A DNA stretch of 64,000 nt from Streptomyces sp. NBC_01439 (GCF_036227605.1 NZ_CP109487.1:4104001-4168000), one strand, 5' to 3'. Positions 8,155-18,059 are shown, numbered from the stretch's first letter. The notes: generated by a model not told the origin, from the letters alone. Numbers and translations: made by a program.

Positions 8155-8730
8155 TTACTCCGAGAGGGCGCCGGCCAGGGCGTCCAGCCCGGCCCCCGCG
8201 CTCCAGCGCGACCCGACCCCGCGCACGTGGACCTCCCGTACGTCGTCCAGGACCTCCTCGTGGCCGACCGCCCGCGCGATCACCACGTGCAGCCGGTCGT
8301 CGGAGAGCTCCTCCACCTTGCCGTCGCCCCACTCCACGACGACCACGGACTCGGGCAGCGAGACGTCGAGGTCCAGGTCCTCCATCTCGTCCAGCCCGCC
8401 GCCCAGGCGGTACGCGTCCACGTGCACCAGCGCCGGTCCGCCGGTCAGTGAAGGGTGCACCCGGGCGATCACGAAGGTCGGCGAGGTCACGGCCCCGCGC
8501 ACGCCCAGGCCCTCGCCGAGGCCCCGGGTGAGCGTGGTCTTGCCCGCACCCAGCTCGCCGGTCAGCAGGACGAGGTCGCCGGGGCGCAGCAGGGCGGCGA
8601 TCCTGCGGCCCAATTCCTGCATCGCGTCCGGGGAGTCGATGGTGATCCGGATCTCCGCGCCGGCCGCGGCCTCAGGTGCCGGCGCCTGGCTGCGCTGTGC
8701 TTCCAGCGGTACTTCTTCCATGCCCGCCAA
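8155..8730 (-). CDS. tsaE: tRNA threonylcarbamoyladenosine biosynthesis ATPase TsaE
   Basis: TsaE is the ATPase that drives the TsaB-TsaD complex in t6A synthesis. The protein (191 residues) has a Walker A P-loop 'GELGAGKTT' at 58-66, 'VTSPTFVIARVH', 'VHVDAYRLGG' and 'VVVVEWGDG', all typical of TsaE. ATG 8730 lies within the 3' end of the upstream hydrolase gene (59-bp overlap); ATG 8721 is an alternative. The N-terminal 25 residues are Ala/Pro-rich and likely disordered. Confidence 0.93.
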   Translation of the reverse strand: MAGMEEVPLEAQRSQAPAPEAAAGAEIRITIDSPDAMQELGRRIAALLRPGDLVLLTGELGAGKTTLTRGLGEGLGVRGAVTSPTFVIARVHPSLTGGPALVHVDAYRLGGGLDEMEDLDLDVSLPESVVVVEWGDGKVEELSDDRLHVVIARAVGHEEVLDDVREVHVRGVGSRWSAGAGLDALAGALSE

Positions 8731-9856
8731 CGTTAGTCGCTGCGGGGAGGGTCGCCGCCCCGGTGCGCGCCAGCAGCTCGGTGAGCAGCCGCGTCACGGT
8801 CTCCGGGCGCTCCAGCATCATCAGGTGCCCGGTGGACTCCAGGACCACGAGGTCGGCGCCGGGGAGCGTCTCCTTGATGGCGACGCTGTGCGCGGGCGGG
8901 GTGATCATGTCCTTGTCCCCGGCTATGACGGTGACCGGCAGGTCCGCGAACAGCTGGAGCGCGGAGGTCTTGTCGTGGGTCTGGAAGGCCGGATAGAACT
9001 CGGCGACCACGTCGATGGGCGTGGCCTCGATCAGCCGCTCCGCGAACCGCGCGACGCCCGGATCCACGTCCCGGGAGCCGAACGAGTACATCTTGATCAT
9101 TCCGGCGAAGAGGTCCGCGGTGGCCCGCCGGCCCTTCTCCACCAGTTCCACCTGCGAGCCGAGCGCCTTGAGCACGCCCGGCAGGAGCCGGCGCACGGCC
9201 CCCATGCCGGCGGCCGGCAGCCCGTACGTCACCTCGTCGAGGCGACCGCTGGAGGTGCCGACCAGGGCCACGCCGACGACGCGGTCGCGGACGATCTCGG
9301 GGTACTGCTCGGCGAATCCCATGATGGTCATTCCGCCCATCGAGTGACCCACCAGGATCAGCGGCCCCTCGGGGGCGGTCGCGTCGATGACGGCCTTCAG
9401 GTCCCGGCCGAGCTGGTCGATGGTCACCGCCTCGCCGTCCGCCTGGGCGAGGCCGCGGGCGCTGCGGCCGTGGCTGCGCTGGTCCCAGTAGACCGCCCGG
9501 ACCACGCCGCGCAGGGCGGCGCGCTGGAAGTGCCAGGAGTCCTGGCCGAGGCAGTAGCCGTGGCAGAAGACGACGGTGGCCGGGGGTTCGGCCTTGCGCC
9601 GCAGCCGCCGCCGCTTGCCGTCGTCGGGGAGCTCGTCGACCTCGTAGTAGAGCTCGGTGGCGTCCTCGGCCCGGCAGATTCCCTCGGCGCCGCGCAGGGA
9701 CCCGTAGTCCCCGGCCGCGTCGAGTGCCAGGCGTGCCTTCCTCCGCATACCGCGCCCCACGGTGATCCGTTCGACCGCGACACCGGCCGCCGCGCCCGCG
9801 GCTATCACGCCGATGGCGGCGCCGGCCCAGCCGGCCTTGCGCCAGTTCTCGCTCAC
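8672..9856 (-). CDS. Alpha/beta hydrolase with N-terminal membrane segment
   Basis: This 394-residue protein starts at GTG 9856 behind GGAGTGAGGG, 19 bp after alr. An N-terminal hydrophobic helix ('WAGAAIGVIAAGAAAGVAV', 10-28) anchors it or acts as a signal. The alpha/beta-hydrolase fold has the oxyanion segment 'VVFCHGYCLGQDSW' (about 95-108), nucleophile elbow GHSMGG (170-175, Ser172) and a C-terminal 'ESTGHLMMLERPE' with the catalytic His. The substrate is unknown. It sits between alr and tsaE, an arrangement I recall as conserved in actinobacteria. Confidence 0.87.
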   Translation of the reverse strand: MSENWRKAGWAGAAIGVIAAGAAAGVAVERITVGRGMRRKARLALDAAGDYGSLRGAEGICRAEDATELYYEVDELPDDGKRRRLRRKAEPPATVVFCHGYCLGQDSWHFQRAALRGVVRAVYWDQRSHGRSARGLAQADGEAVTIDQLGRDLKAVIDATAPEGPLILVGHSMGGMTIMGFAEQYPEIVRDRVVGVALVGTSSGRLDEVTYGLPAAGMGAVRRLLPGVLKALGSQVELVEKGRRATADLFAGMIKMYSFGSRDVDPGVARFAERLIEATPIDVVAEFYPAFQTHDKTSALQLFADLPVTVIAGDKDMITPPAHSVAIKETLPGADLVVLESTGHLMMLERPETVTRLLTELLARTGAATLPAATNVGGHGRSTAGSTAQPGAGT

Positions 9857-9875
9857 GCCGCCGCCCTCACTCCGT

Positions 9876-11012
9876 TCAGCCGCCCAGGTACACCCGGGGC
9901 ACACGTGCACCGATACGGGTGACGATCTCATACGCGATCGTGTGCGCTGCCCGTGCCCAGTCCTCGGCGGTCGGTTCACCGCGTTCCGCGTCCCCGAAGA
10001 TGACGGCCTCGTCACCGGCGCGGGCGTGGTCTCCCTCCAAGTCGACCACGAACTGGTCCATCGCGACGCGCCCGGCGACGTGGCGGATCTTGCCGCCGAT
10101 GAGCACCGGGCCGAGGCCCGAGGCCTGCCGCGGGATGCCGTCGGCGTACCCGGCGGGGACCAGCGCGAGGGTCGTCTCGGCGTCGGTGACGTAGTGGTGG
10201 CCGTAGCTCACCCCGTGCCCGGCGGGGACCGTCTTGACCAGCGCCAGGGAGGCCTTGAGGGTCATCGCGGGCCGCAGGCCCAGCTGGGCCGGGGTGCCGA
10301 GCTCGGGGGCGGGCGAGACCCCGTAGACGGCCAGTCCGCAGCGCACCAGGTCGAAGTGGGACTCGGGCAGGGTCAAGGTGGCCGGCGAGTTGGCGATGTG
10401 CCGGACCTCGGGCTCGACGCCCGCCTTCTCGGCGTAGGCGAGCATGTCGCGGAAGGCGGCCAGCTGGAGCTGGATGGAGGGGTGCCCGGGCTCGTCGGCG
10501 CAGGCGAAGTGCGACCAGACGCCGGTGACCTTGACGGTCCCCTCGGCCTGGGCGGCGACGGCCGCGGCGACCAGCGCCTCCCAGTCGGCGGGCTGGCAGC
10601 CGTTGCGGCCGAGGCCGGTGTCGGCCTTGAGCTGGATGCGTGCCGTGCGGCCCGCCGCACGGGCGGCCCCGCACACCTCGTCGAGGGCCCACATTCCGCT
10701 GACGGAGACGTCGAGATCGGCCTCGACGGCCTCCCGCCAGGGCCCGCCCGGCGTCCAGAGCCAGCACATGAGGCGCCCCTGGATCCCGGCGGCGCGGAGC
10801 GCGAGGGCCTCGTCGGGCGTGGCGGCCCCGAGCCAGGTGGCACCGGCCTCCTGGGCGGCCCTGGCGCACTCCAGGGCCCCGTGCCCGTAGGCGTTCGCCT
10901 TGACCACGGCCATGAGCTGGGAGCGGGGCGCCCGCTCGCGCAGTGCGCGCACGTTCTCCCGTACGGCGTCAAGATCGATCTCGGCGTACACGCGCGTCGC
11001 TGTCTCGTTCAT
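9876..11012 (-). CDS. alr: Alanine racemase
   Basis: This PLP-dependent enzyme interconverts L- and D-alanine for peptidoglycan. It has 378 residues, the normal length. The PLP lysine is Lys38 in 'AVVKANAYGHG', and the second catalytic base, a Tyr, is in 'GVSYGHHYVT' near residue 267. The C-terminal beta domain contains 'AGYADGIPR' and 'VAGRVAMDQFVVD'. The ATG at 11012 follows a terminator-like hairpin, so alr may have its own promoter. Confidence 0.97.
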   Translation of the reverse strand: MNETATRVYAEIDLDAVRENVRALRERAPRSQLMAVVKANAYGHGALECARAAQEAGATWLGAATPDEALALRAAGIQGRLMCWLWTPGGPWREAVEADLDVSVSGMWALDEVCGAARAAGRTARIQLKADTGLGRNGCQPADWEALVAAAVAAQAEGTVKVTGVWSHFACADEPGHPSIQLQLAAFRDMLAYAEKAGVEPEVRHIANSPATLTLPESHFDLVRCGLAVYGVSPAPELGTPAQLGLRPAMTLKASLALVKTVPAGHGVSYGHHYVTDAETTLALVPAGYADGIPRQASGLGPVLIGGKIRHVAGRVAMDQFVVDLEGDHARAGDEAVIFGDAERGEPTAEDWARAAHTIAYEIVTRIGARVPRVYLGG

Positions 11013-11031
11013 CGCCCCCAGTCTCTCAGAA

Positions 11032-11053
11032 CCCCCGCCGGGCCTTGCGGGGG
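11032..11053 (-). terminator. Hairpin between nnr and alr
   Basis: CCCCCGC (11032-11038) pairs with GCGGGGG (11047-11053) in the 157-bp gap. On the minus strand the stem is followed by TTCT, so it may end or attenuate transcription from the nnr gene. Confidence 0.5.
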
Positions 11054-11169
11054 CTGGCCCAACCGGGCACCGGGCTTCCGCTACGACGGGGTCGCGGGGG
11101 GGGTGGTGCGGGGTGCGGGCCGCCGCTGCGCGGAGCTCCGGCGCGGCCGGGAGCCTCCGGCCCCGCCGG

Positions 11170-12570
11170 TCAGGAGTGGCGGGTGTCCCGCCAGGCGTCC
11201 GGGAGGGCCTCGGCCACCTGGTGGGCCAGGAGCGGGCCCCCGACGCGGCGGGCCGCCAGGCCGTGCAGGTACGCGCCCACCGCCCCCGCGTCCGCCCCGG
11301 ACAGCCCGCCCGCCAGCAGGGAGCCGGCCAGCCCGGACAGCACGTCCCCGCTGCCGGCGGTGGCCAGCCACGGGGTGCCGGTCGGATTCACCCGAACGGC
11401 TCCGCCGCCCGAGGCGACCAGCGTCGTCGAACCCTTCAGCAGCACCGCCGCTCCGTACCGCTGCGCCAACGCCCGTACCGCGTCCAGCCGGCCCGCCTCC
11501 ACCGCTTGGCGCTCCACCCCCAGCAGCGCCGCCGCCTCCCCAGCGTGCGGGGTCAGCAGGGTGGGGGCGCTGCGGGCGCGCAGGGCCGCCGCGTCCAGGC
11601 CGCGCAGCCCGTCCGCGTCGACCAGCACCGCCGTGTCCCCCGCCAGCAGTTCCGCGACCTCCCCGACGCGGCCCTCGCCCAGCCCCGGGCCGACCACCCA
11701 CGCCTGTACCCGGCCGGGCCCGATCAGCGTCTCGGGGTAGCGGGCGAGCACCGCCTCCGCCGCCGGCCCCACGTACCGCACCGCGCCCGCGCCGCCCCGC
11801 AGCGCCCCCGCCACGGCCAGCACCGCCGCGCCCGGGTACTGCACGGACCCGGCGACGATCCCGACCACGCCCCGCCGGTACTTGTCGCTCGTCGCCGTCG
11901 GCTCCGGCAGCAGCCCCGCCACGTCCGCGTGCTGCAGGGCCTCCACCTCCGGTGACGGCAGTTCCAGCCCGATGTCGACGAGGTGCACCGCGCCCGCCCG
12001 CGAGGCCCCGGGGTCGATCAGCAGCCCGGGCTTGTACGCCCCGAAGGTCACCGTCACATCGGCGCTCACGGCCGGACCCGCCACCTCTCCGGTGTCCGCG
12101 TCCACCCCGCTCGGCAGGTCCACCGCGACCACCGGGACCCCCGGCGGGATCCGCTCCACCAGCGCCGCGGCCGCCGGCCGCAGCCCGCCCCGCCCGCCGA
12201 TCCCGAGCAGCCCGTCCAGTACGAGGTCCGCCCGCTGCGGGACGGCTCGGGCGAGGTGTCCCCCGGCGGCCCGCAGCGCGGCCAGCCCGCCCGGGTGCAT
12301 CCGCTCGGGGTCCATCGGCACGGCCGTCACGGCGGCCCCGCGCCGGGCCAGGCGGGCGCCCGCGTACAGCGCGTCGCCGCCGTTGTCCCCGGGGCCGACG
12401 AGCAGGACGGCCCGGGCCCCGTACACCCCGCCGCGGGTCCGCCCGAGCAGCCCGGCGCACGCGGCGGCCAGCCCGGCCGCCGCCCGCTGCATCAGGGCGC
12501 CTTCGGGGAGCCGGGCCATCAGCTCCCGCTCGGCGGCCCGTACGGTCTCCACGCTGTAAGCAGTTCGCAC
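11170..12570 (-). CDS. nnrDE: Bifunctional NAD(P)H-hydrate epimerase/dehydratase
   Basis: This 466-residue fusion repairs damaged nicotinamide cofactors. The N-terminal YjeF_N epimerase (about 1-210) shows 'LLVGPGDNGGDALYAGARLA', and the C-terminal ADP/ATP-dependent dehydratase (about 225-466) has 'VDADGL', 'LTPHAGEAAALLG' and the ribokinase-like 'LATAGSGDVLSGL'. The GTG start at 12570 lies 10 bp after the acpS stop, so the two are co-transcribed. The symbol follows the E. coli-style naming of the fused activities. Confidence 0.93.
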   Translation of the reverse strand: MRTAYSVETVRAAERELMARLPEGALMQRAAAGLAAACAGLLGRTRGGVYGARAVLLVGPGDNGGDALYAGARLARRGAAVTAVPMDPERMHPGGLAALRAAGGHLARAVPQRADLVLDGLLGIGGRGGLRPAAAALVERIPPGVPVVAVDLPSGVDADTGEVAGPAVSADVTVTFGAYKPGLLIDPGASRAGAVHLVDIGLELPSPEVEALQHADVAGLLPEPTATSDKYRRGVVGIVAGSVQYPGAAVLAVAGALRGGAGAVRYVGPAAEAVLARYPETLIGPGRVQAWVVGPGLGEGRVGEVAELLAGDTAVLVDADGLRGLDAAALRARSAPTLLTPHAGEAAALLGVERQAVEAGRLDAVRALAQRYGAAVLLKGSTTLVASGGGAVRVNPTGTPWLATAGSGDVLSGLAGSLLAGGLSGADAGAVGAYLHGLAARRVGGPLLAHQVAEALPDAWRDTRHS

Positions 12571-12580
12571 GGACTGCCCC

Positions 12581-12949
12581 CTAACCCTCTGCGATCACCA
12601 CGGCGGAGGCGACCCCGGCGTCGTGGCTGAGCGAGATGTGCCAGGACTTCACGCCCAGCGCCAGCGCCCGCGCCTCGACCGTCCCGGACACCCGCAGCCG
12701 CGGCTGCCCGCTGTCCTCGACGTACACCTCGGCGTCGGTCCACAGCATGCCGGCGGGCGCGCCGAGCGCCTTGGCGAGGGCCTCCTTGGCGGCGAACCGG
12801 GCGGCGAGCGAGGCGGTCCCGCGCCGCTCGCCGCTCGGCAGCGTCAACTCGGCGTCGACGAACAGCCGCCCGGCCAGGTTGGGCGTGCGCTCCAGCGCCG
12901 CGCCGAACCGCTCGATCTCCGCCACGTCGATCCCGACGCCGATAATCAC
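12581..12949 (-). CDS. acpS: Holo-[acyl-carrier-protein] synthase
   Basis: AcpS transfers 4'-phosphopantetheine from CoA to the fatty-acid carrier protein. This 122-residue protein has the Mg-binding start '[14 protein letters not shown]' and the '[14 protein letters not shown]' motif near residues 48-61, both diagnostic. It starts at GTG 12949 and lies 24 bp downstream of glmS in the same direction. Confidence 0.96.
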   Translation of the reverse strand: MIIGVGIDVAEIERFGAALERTPNLAGRLFVDAELTLPSGERRGTASLAARFAAKEALAKALGAPAGMLWTDAEVYVEDSGQPRLRVSGTVEARALALGVKSWHISLSHDAGVASAVVIAEG

Positions 12950-12973
12950 AACGACAACTCCACTGGCCGACTA

Positions 12974-14821
12974 CTACTCCACGGTCACCGACTTGGCGAG
13001 GTTACGCGGCTGGTCCACCTCGTTGCCGCGCGCCGTCGCCAGTTCGCACGCGAACACCTGCAGCGGCACCGTCGCGACCAGCGGCTGGAGCAGCGTCGGC
13101 GTCGCGGGGATCCGGATCAGGTGGTCGGCGTACGGGACGACCGCCTCGTCGCCCTCCTCCGCGATCACGATGGTCCGCGCCCCGCGCGCCCGGATCTCCT
13201 GGATGTTCGACACGATCTTGTCGTGGAGCACCGACCGGCCGCGCGGCGACGGGACGACCACCACCACCGGCAGGTCCTTCTCGATCAGCGCGATCGGCCC
13301 GTGCTTGAGCTCGCCCGCCGCGAAGCCCTCGGCGTGCATGTACGCCAACTCCTTGAGCTTGAGCGCGCCCTCCAGCGCCACCGGGTACCCGACGTGCCGT
13401 CCCAGGAAGAGCACGGTGTTCTTGTCGGCGAGCGAGCGCGCGAGCCTCCGTACCGGCTCCATGGTCTCCAGGACGGTGTCCACCGCCGCGGCGATGTCCG
13501 ACAGCTCCCGGATCACGGCCTCGATCTCGTCGCCCCACTTCGTGCCCCGGACCTGTCCGAGGTAGAGCGCGACCAGGTAGCAGGCCACCAGCTGCGTCAG
13601 GAAGGCCTTGGTCGAGGCGACGGCCACCTCGGGACCGGCGTGCGTGTAGAGCACCGCATCCGATTCGCGCGGGATCGTCGACCCGTTCGTATTGCAGATC
13701 GCCAGGACCTTGGCCCCCTGCTCGCGCGCGTGCCGCAGCGCCATCAGGGTGTCCATGGTCTCGCCGGACTGCGAGATCGCGACCACCAGCGTCCGCTGGT
13801 CCAGGATCGGGTCGCGGTAGCGGAACTCGCTCGCCAGCTCCGTCTCGCACGGGATGCGGGTCCAGTGCTCGATGGCAAGCTTCGCGATCATGCCCGCGTG
13901 GTACGCCGTACCGCACGCCACGATCACGACCTTGTCGACCTCCCTGAGCACCGAAACGGGGATGCGAACCTCGTCCAGGCTCAGCGAGCCGCTCGCGTCG
14001 ATCCTGCCCAGGAGGGTGTCGGCGACGGCCTTCGGCTGCTCGGCGATCTCCTTGAGCATGAAGTAGTCGTAACCCCCCTTCTCGGCCGCCGAGGCGTCCC
14101 AGTCCACGTGGTACGCCCGCACGGTCGCGACCGAACCGTCGAAGTTGGTCACCGAGACGCCCTCGCGGCGGAGCTCGACGACCTGGTCCTGCCCCAACTC
14201 GATCGCGGACCGCGTGTGGGCGATGAACGCGGCCACATCCGAGGCGAGGAAGTTCTCGCCCTCTCCAACGCCCACCACCAGGGGGGAGTTCCGGCGCGCG
14301 CCGACCACCACGTCCGGCTCGTCGGCGTGCACGGCGACCAGGGTGAAGGCGCCCTCCAGGCGCCGGCACACCTGCCGCATGGCTTCCGCGAGATCGCCGG
14401 TGGCCGAGAACTGCTCCGCCAGCAGGTGCGCCACGACCTCGGTGTCCGTCTCGGACTCCAGCCGGTGTCCGCGCTCGGCCAGCTCGGCCCGGAGCGCGGC
14501 GAAGTTCTCGATGATGCCGTTGTGCACGACGGCCACGCGCCCCGAGTTGTCGAGGTGCGGGTGGGCGTTGGCGTCGGTGGGCCCGCCGTGGGTCGCCCAC
14601 CGGGTGTGCCCGAGCCCCGTGGAACCGGTCGGCAGCGGGTGCCCGACCAGCTCCTTCTCCAGATTGACGAGCTTCCCGGCCTTCTTGACGGCCGCCAGGC
14701 TGCCGTCCGCGAGGACCGCGACCCCGGCCGAGTCGTAGCCGCGGTACTCCAGCCGCTTGAGTCCGGCGATGACCACATCGAGCGCCGACTGCGCTCCCAC
14801 GTAACCCACAATTCCGCACAT
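12974..14821 (-). CDS. glmS: Glutamine-fructose-6-phosphate aminotransferase (isomerizing)
   Basis: GlmS makes glucosamine-6-phosphate, the first step to UDP-GlcNAc. The 615-residue protein starts MCGIVGYVG, which places the nucleophile Cys2 after Met removal and fixes the ATG at 14821. Domains are an N-terminal class II glutaminase (1-225; 'GHTRWATHGGPTDANAHPH') and two SIS isomerase domains ('VACGTAYHAG', 'SQSGETMDT') ending in 'NLAKSVTVE'. glmM, the next pathway enzyme, lies about 3 kb away in this window. Confidence 0.97.
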   Translation of the reverse strand: MCGIVGYVGAQSALDVVIAGLKRLEYRGYDSAGVAVLADGSLAAVKKAGKLVNLEKELVGHPLPTGSTGLGHTRWATHGGPTDANAHPHLDNSGRVAVVHNGIIENFAALRAELAERGHRLESETDTEVVAHLLAEQFSATGDLAEAMRQVCRRLEGAFTLVAVHADEPDVVVGARRNSPLVVGVGEGENFLASDVAAFIAHTRSAIELGQDQVVELRREGVSVTNFDGSVATVRAYHVDWDASAAEKGGYDYFMLKEIAEQPKAVADTLLGRIDASGSLSLDEVRIPVSVLREVDKVVIVACGTAYHAGMIAKLAIEHWTRIPCETELASEFRYRDPILDQRTLVVAISQSGETMDTLMALRHAREQGAKVLAICNTNGSTIPRESDAVLYTHAGPEVAVASTKAFLTQLVACYLVALYLGQVRGTKWGDEIEAVIRELSDIAAAVDTVLETMEPVRRLARSLADKNTVLFLGRHVGYPVALEGALKLKELAYMHAEGFAAGELKHGPIALIEKDLPVVVVVPSPRGRSVLHDKIVSNIQEIRARGARTIVIAEEGDEAVVPYADHLIRIPATPTLLQPLVATVPLQVFACELATARGNEVDQPRNLAKSVTVE

Positions 14822-14875
14822 ACGCCGCAGCGTACGCCGTAGTTGGCCGTCTGCCCCGTAGCGGAACAAGACGAA

Positions 14876-14909
14876 AAACCCGCCCCGGCGCATGCGCCGG
14901 GGCGGGTTT
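14876..14909 (-). terminator. Strong hairpin terminator upstream of glmS
   Basis: A near-perfect palindrome pairs AAACCCGCCCCGGCGC with GCGCCGGGGCGGGTTT, with A and T runs at both ends. It lies between the lipoprotein stop and the glmS start and should end the lipoprotein transcript. Confidence 0.85.
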
Positions 14910-14932
14910 GACGGTCTGTTCGACGGCCCGAC

Positions 14933-15709
14933 TCAGCCGAGCTTCTTGACCTGGGCGTCGATCACGGTCTTGGGCTGCTCCGCCGTCACGCCGAAGGCGT
15001 AGAAGGTGGCCAGCGCGTTGCCCTTGCGCACGATGACGAAGTGGTTGGCGGACTTCTCGCCGTCGTCCAGGTCCATGGTCAGGGTGAAGGCCGCGGCCTC
15101 GTCCCCGGCGGTGACGGCGGCACCCGGCTTGACGTCGAGGTACTTCACCTTCTCGCCGCCCTCGGTGACCGTGTAGCCGCCGGAGCAGGCCGCGGCAGCC
15201 GTCTTGAGGGCGGCGAACGCCTCCTCGGCGCCCTTCGCGTCGTACGAGCTGACGCCGACCAGCGTCTGGGTGGCGCCGAGCGCCTCCAGGCCCGCCTTCA
15301 GCTTGTCCTCGGGGGAGGCGTCGGCGGCCGCCGCCTTCGGCTTGGCCTTGGTCGTCGTACGGCCGATGCCGGTCGCGGCGCCCACCTTCTGGCCCGACTG
15401 GGCCTGCATCAGCGGCTTGCACTCGGCCTTGTCGACCGTGGCCCCGGCCGATTCGGTGGCGGCCTTCGCCGCGCCCTCGGCGGAGACGATCTGGTCCGGC
15501 AGATCGGCCTGGGTGACGACCAGGGCCGTGGCCTCGGCGTCCGTCTTCCCCTTGACCGCAGGCGCGGCCGGAGCCGCCGAGGAGGCGGGGGCCGACGGCT
15601 TGGCGTCCGCCTTGGTGTCGGCCTTGTCGGAGCCGCAGGCGGTGGTCAGCAGGGCCAGGGACACCGCGGACGCGGTCAGGACGGTACGACGGACAAGGGC
15701 GGTACGCAC
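14933..15709 (-). CDS. Hypothetical lipoprotein
   Basis: This 258-residue protein starts at GTG 15709 with a good GGGGAGAT ribosome site. Its signal peptide ends in LTTAC (Cys25), and an Ala/Lys/Ser-rich linker runs to about 50. The mature domain has paired Cys candidates (in 'KAECKPLM' and '[10 protein letters not shown]') and a C-terminal '[19 protein letters not shown]' strand pair, resembling extracellular sensor-type lipoprotein domains of actinobacteria. The function is unknown. It is monocistronic between a terminator and the divergent coaA region. Confidence 0.82.
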   Translation of the reverse strand: MRTALVRRTVLTASAVSLALLTTACGSDKADTKADAKPSAPASSAAPAAPAVKGKTDAEATALVVTQADLPDQIVSAEGAAKAATESAGATVDKAECKPLMQAQSGQKVGAATGIGRTTTKAKPKAAAADASPEDKLKAGLEALGATQTLVGVSSYDAKGAEEAFAALKTAAAACSGGYTVTEGGEKVKYLDVKPGAAVTAGDEAAAFTLTMDLDDGEKSANHFVIVRKGNALATFYAFGVTAEQPKTVIDAQVKKLG

Positions 15710-16009
15710 GAAAGATCTCCCCCATGGAGTACGACGGCTACAGGGCAGGCCGAACCGCGTCCCTCGGAGCGGGACGTGGACATGACTGCGGTGATCAACA
15801 ATGTACGGGGCAATCGATCACCCCGCCGCCACACAGCGCGCCCGCGGCCGATCGTGACCCGGACGAGACCCCAAGAACTTCCAATCGAAACCACTGCGCG
15901 TACAACCGGGGCCGCCGGCGGCCGGGCCCGGCCCGGCAACCGCCCCTCCCGTTGCACACGTGACCGACCACACCACCCACAACCGTCCCGGAGCCCCGAC
16001 AATGGCGGT

Positions 16010-17059
16010 GTGATCACTTCGCCGCCACGAAGCAACACGCCGGACAACGCAACGGAGCGCACCGGCCGGGAGGGGCATTCCGCGCGCCCCGCGCACCGCC
16101 GGGGCCCCGAGGCCTCGCCCTACGTCGACCTCACCCGCGCCGAGTGGAGCGCCCTGCGGGAGCGGACCCCCCTGCCGCTGACCGCCGACGAGGTGGAGCG
16201 ACTGCGCGGCCTCGGTGACGTCATCGACCTCGACGAAGTCCGCGACGTCTACCTGCCGCTGTCCCGGCTCCTGAACCTCTACGTCGGCGCCACCAGCAAC
16301 CTGCGCGGCACCCTCAACACCTTCCTCGGCGACGCGGGCAACGGGCACGGCGCCCAGCAGGGCACCCCCTTCGTCATAGGGGTCGCCGGTTCGGTCGCCG
16401 TCGGCAAGTCCACCGTGGCGCGCCTGCTGCAGGCCCTGCTGGCCCGCTGGCCCGAGCACCCGCGCGTGGAACTGGTCACCACCGACGGCTTCCTGTACCC
16501 GATGAAGGAGCTCCAGCGGCGCGGCCTCACCTCCCGCAAGGGCTTCCCGGAGTCCTACGACCGCCGCGCGCTCACCCGCTTCGTCGCCGACATCAAGGCC
16601 GGCAAGGACGAGGTGCGGGCCCCGGTCTACTCGCACCTGATCTACGACATCGTCCCCGGCGAGGAGCTCGTCGTGCGCCGCCCGGACATCCTCATCGTCG
16701 AGGGCCTCAACGTGCTCCAGCCGGCCCTGCCCGGCACCGACGGCCGCACCCGCGTCGCCCTCGCCGACTACTTCGACTTCAGCGTGTACGTGGACGCGCG
16801 CCCCGAGGACATCGAGCGCTGGTACCTGAACCGTTTCCGGAAGCTGCGCGCGACCGCGTTCCAGAACCCCTTCTCCTACTTCCGCAAGTACACCCAGGTC
16901 TCCGAGGAGGAGGCCATCGAGTACGCGCAGACGATGTGGCGCACGATCAACCGGCCCAACCTGCTGGAGAACGTGGCGCCGACCCGCGGCCGGGCCACCC
17001 TCGTCGTCCGCAAGGGACCGGACCACAAGGTGCAGAAGTTGAGCCTCCGCAAGCTCTAG
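16010..17059 (+). CDS. coaA: Pantothenate kinase, type I
   Basis: CoaA phosphorylates pantothenate, the first step to CoA. This 349-residue protein starts at GTG 16010. It has an approximately 35-residue polar N-terminal extension, then '[14 protein letters not shown]', P-loop '[12 protein letters not shown]' (124-135), 'TTDGFLYP', '[10 protein letters not shown]', and 'DFSVYVDA' with a C-terminal '[12 protein letters not shown]'. All are type I PanK features. The 300 bp to the divergent lipoprotein gene (15710-16009) hold no other gene I can support. Confidence 0.96.
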   Translation: MITSPPRSNTPDNATERTGREGHSARPAHRRGPEASPYVDLTRAEWSALRERTPLPLTADEVERLRGLGDVIDLDEVRDVYLPLSRLLNLYVGATSNLRGTLNTFLGDAGNGHGAQQGTPFVIGVAGSVAVGKSTVARLLQALLARWPEHPRVELVTTDGFLYPMKELQRRGLTSRKGFPESYDRRALTRFVADIKAGKDEVRAPVYSHLIYDIVPGEELVVRRPDILIVEGLNVLQPALPGTDGRTRVALADYFDFSVYVDARPEDIERWYLNRFRKLRATAFQNPFSYFRKYTQVSEEEAIEYAQTMWRTINRPNLLENVAPTRGRATLVVRKGPDHKVQKLSLRKL

Positions 17060-17082
17060 CGCGCAGTCGCTAGGGTGCGGAA

Positions 17083-18054
17083 ATGCTGCATCTGCGGATG
17101 ATCACCCCACCTCACCTCACGGAGCGGGTGGTGGCGCTGATCGACCAGACGGTCGGGACCACCCATCTGGTCGTACTGACCGGCGCCGCCCGCGACCCCG
17201 AGGGCGATCTCGTCCTGTGCGACGTGGCCCGCGAAGCGGCGGACGAGCTGCTGCAGGCGATGCGCCAGCTCGGTATCGACGAGACCGGTTCGATCGCCGT
17301 GGAGAACATCGGCCTGTCGATCTCCAGACGCGCCGACGCGGCCGAGGAGGAGGCGCCGGGCGAGGCCGCCGACGCGGTGGTCTGGGAGCAGCTCGCCGAG
17401 TCGACGCACGAGGAGTCCACCCTCACGATCACCTACGCCGCCTTCATGATCGTCGCGACGATGATCGCGGCCTGCGGCGTGGTCCTGGACAACGCGATCC
17501 TGATCGTGGGGGCCATGGCGGTCGGCCCGGAGTTCGGACCGCTCGCCGGCATCTGCACCGGCCTCGTGCAGCGCCGCCGCACGCTCGCCGCCCGCTCGCT
17601 CTTCGCCCTGTTCATCGGGTTCACGGCGGCGATCGTGGCGACGACGGTCTTCAGTCTGGCGATGACCGCGCTCGGTCTGTTCGACGAGGCAATGCTGGAG
17701 AACCCCCGGCCGAACACCAGCTTCATCTGGCAGCCCGACCCGTTCTCCTTCGTCGTGGCGCTGCTCGCCGGTGTGGCCGGGATGCTGTCGCTGACCTCGG
17801 CGAAGGCCGGTGCGCTGGTGGGCGTGGCGATCTCCGTCACCACCGTCCCGGCGGGCGCGAACGCGGCGGTGGCCCTCAGCTACGGCGACTTCTCCCAGAT
17901 GTGGGGCTCGGCCGTGCAACTGGCACTGAACCTGGGCGGCATCATCCTCTCCGGGACGCTCACCCTCATCTGCTGGAAACTGCTGTGGCGCACCCAGGAG
18001 AGCCGGATGGTCCGGAAACCGGGTGCGCCACGCAGGCCGGGCGGAGCCCTTTAG
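17083..18054 (+). CDS. DUF389 integral membrane protein
   Basis: This 323-residue protein has a soluble N-terminal domain (1-110, including 'TGAARDPEGDLVLCDVAREAADELL') followed by about six membrane segments. It shows the DUF389 signature 'NAILIVGAMAVGPEFGPLAGICTGL' spread over residues about 140-165 and 'SAKAGALVGVAISVTTVPAGAN'. The family's function is unknown. ATG 17083 is 23 bp after coaA in the same direction, so they may be co-transcribed. It ends 5 bp before the convergent glmM stop. Confidence 0.87.
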   Translation: MLHLRMITPPHLTERVVALIDQTVGTTHLVVLTGAARDPEGDLVLCDVAREAADELLQAMRQLGIDETGSIAVENIGLSISRRADAAEEEAPGEAADAVVWEQLAESTHEESTLTITYAAFMIVATMIAACGVVLDNAILIVGAMAVGPEFGPLAGICTGLVQRRRTLAARSLFALFIGFTAAIVATTVFSLAMTALGLFDEAMLENPRPNTSFIWQPDPFSFVVALLAGVAGMLSLTSAKAGALVGVAISVTTVPAGANAAVALSYGDFSQMWGSAVQLALNLGGIILSGTLTLICWKLLWRTQESRMVRKPGAPRRPGGAL

Positions 18055-18059
18055 ACGGC

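Noticed and set aside
9762..12584. Long plus-strand open frame opposite alr and nnr
   Set aside because: Antisense to well-supported enzymes; its translation is Pro/Arg-rich with no domain pattern.
13002..15725. Very long open minus-strand frame across glmS and the lipoprotein gene
   Set aside because: It is in the wrong frame relative to clear glmS and lipoprotein homology, is Arg/Gly-rich low complexity, and reflects high GC content.
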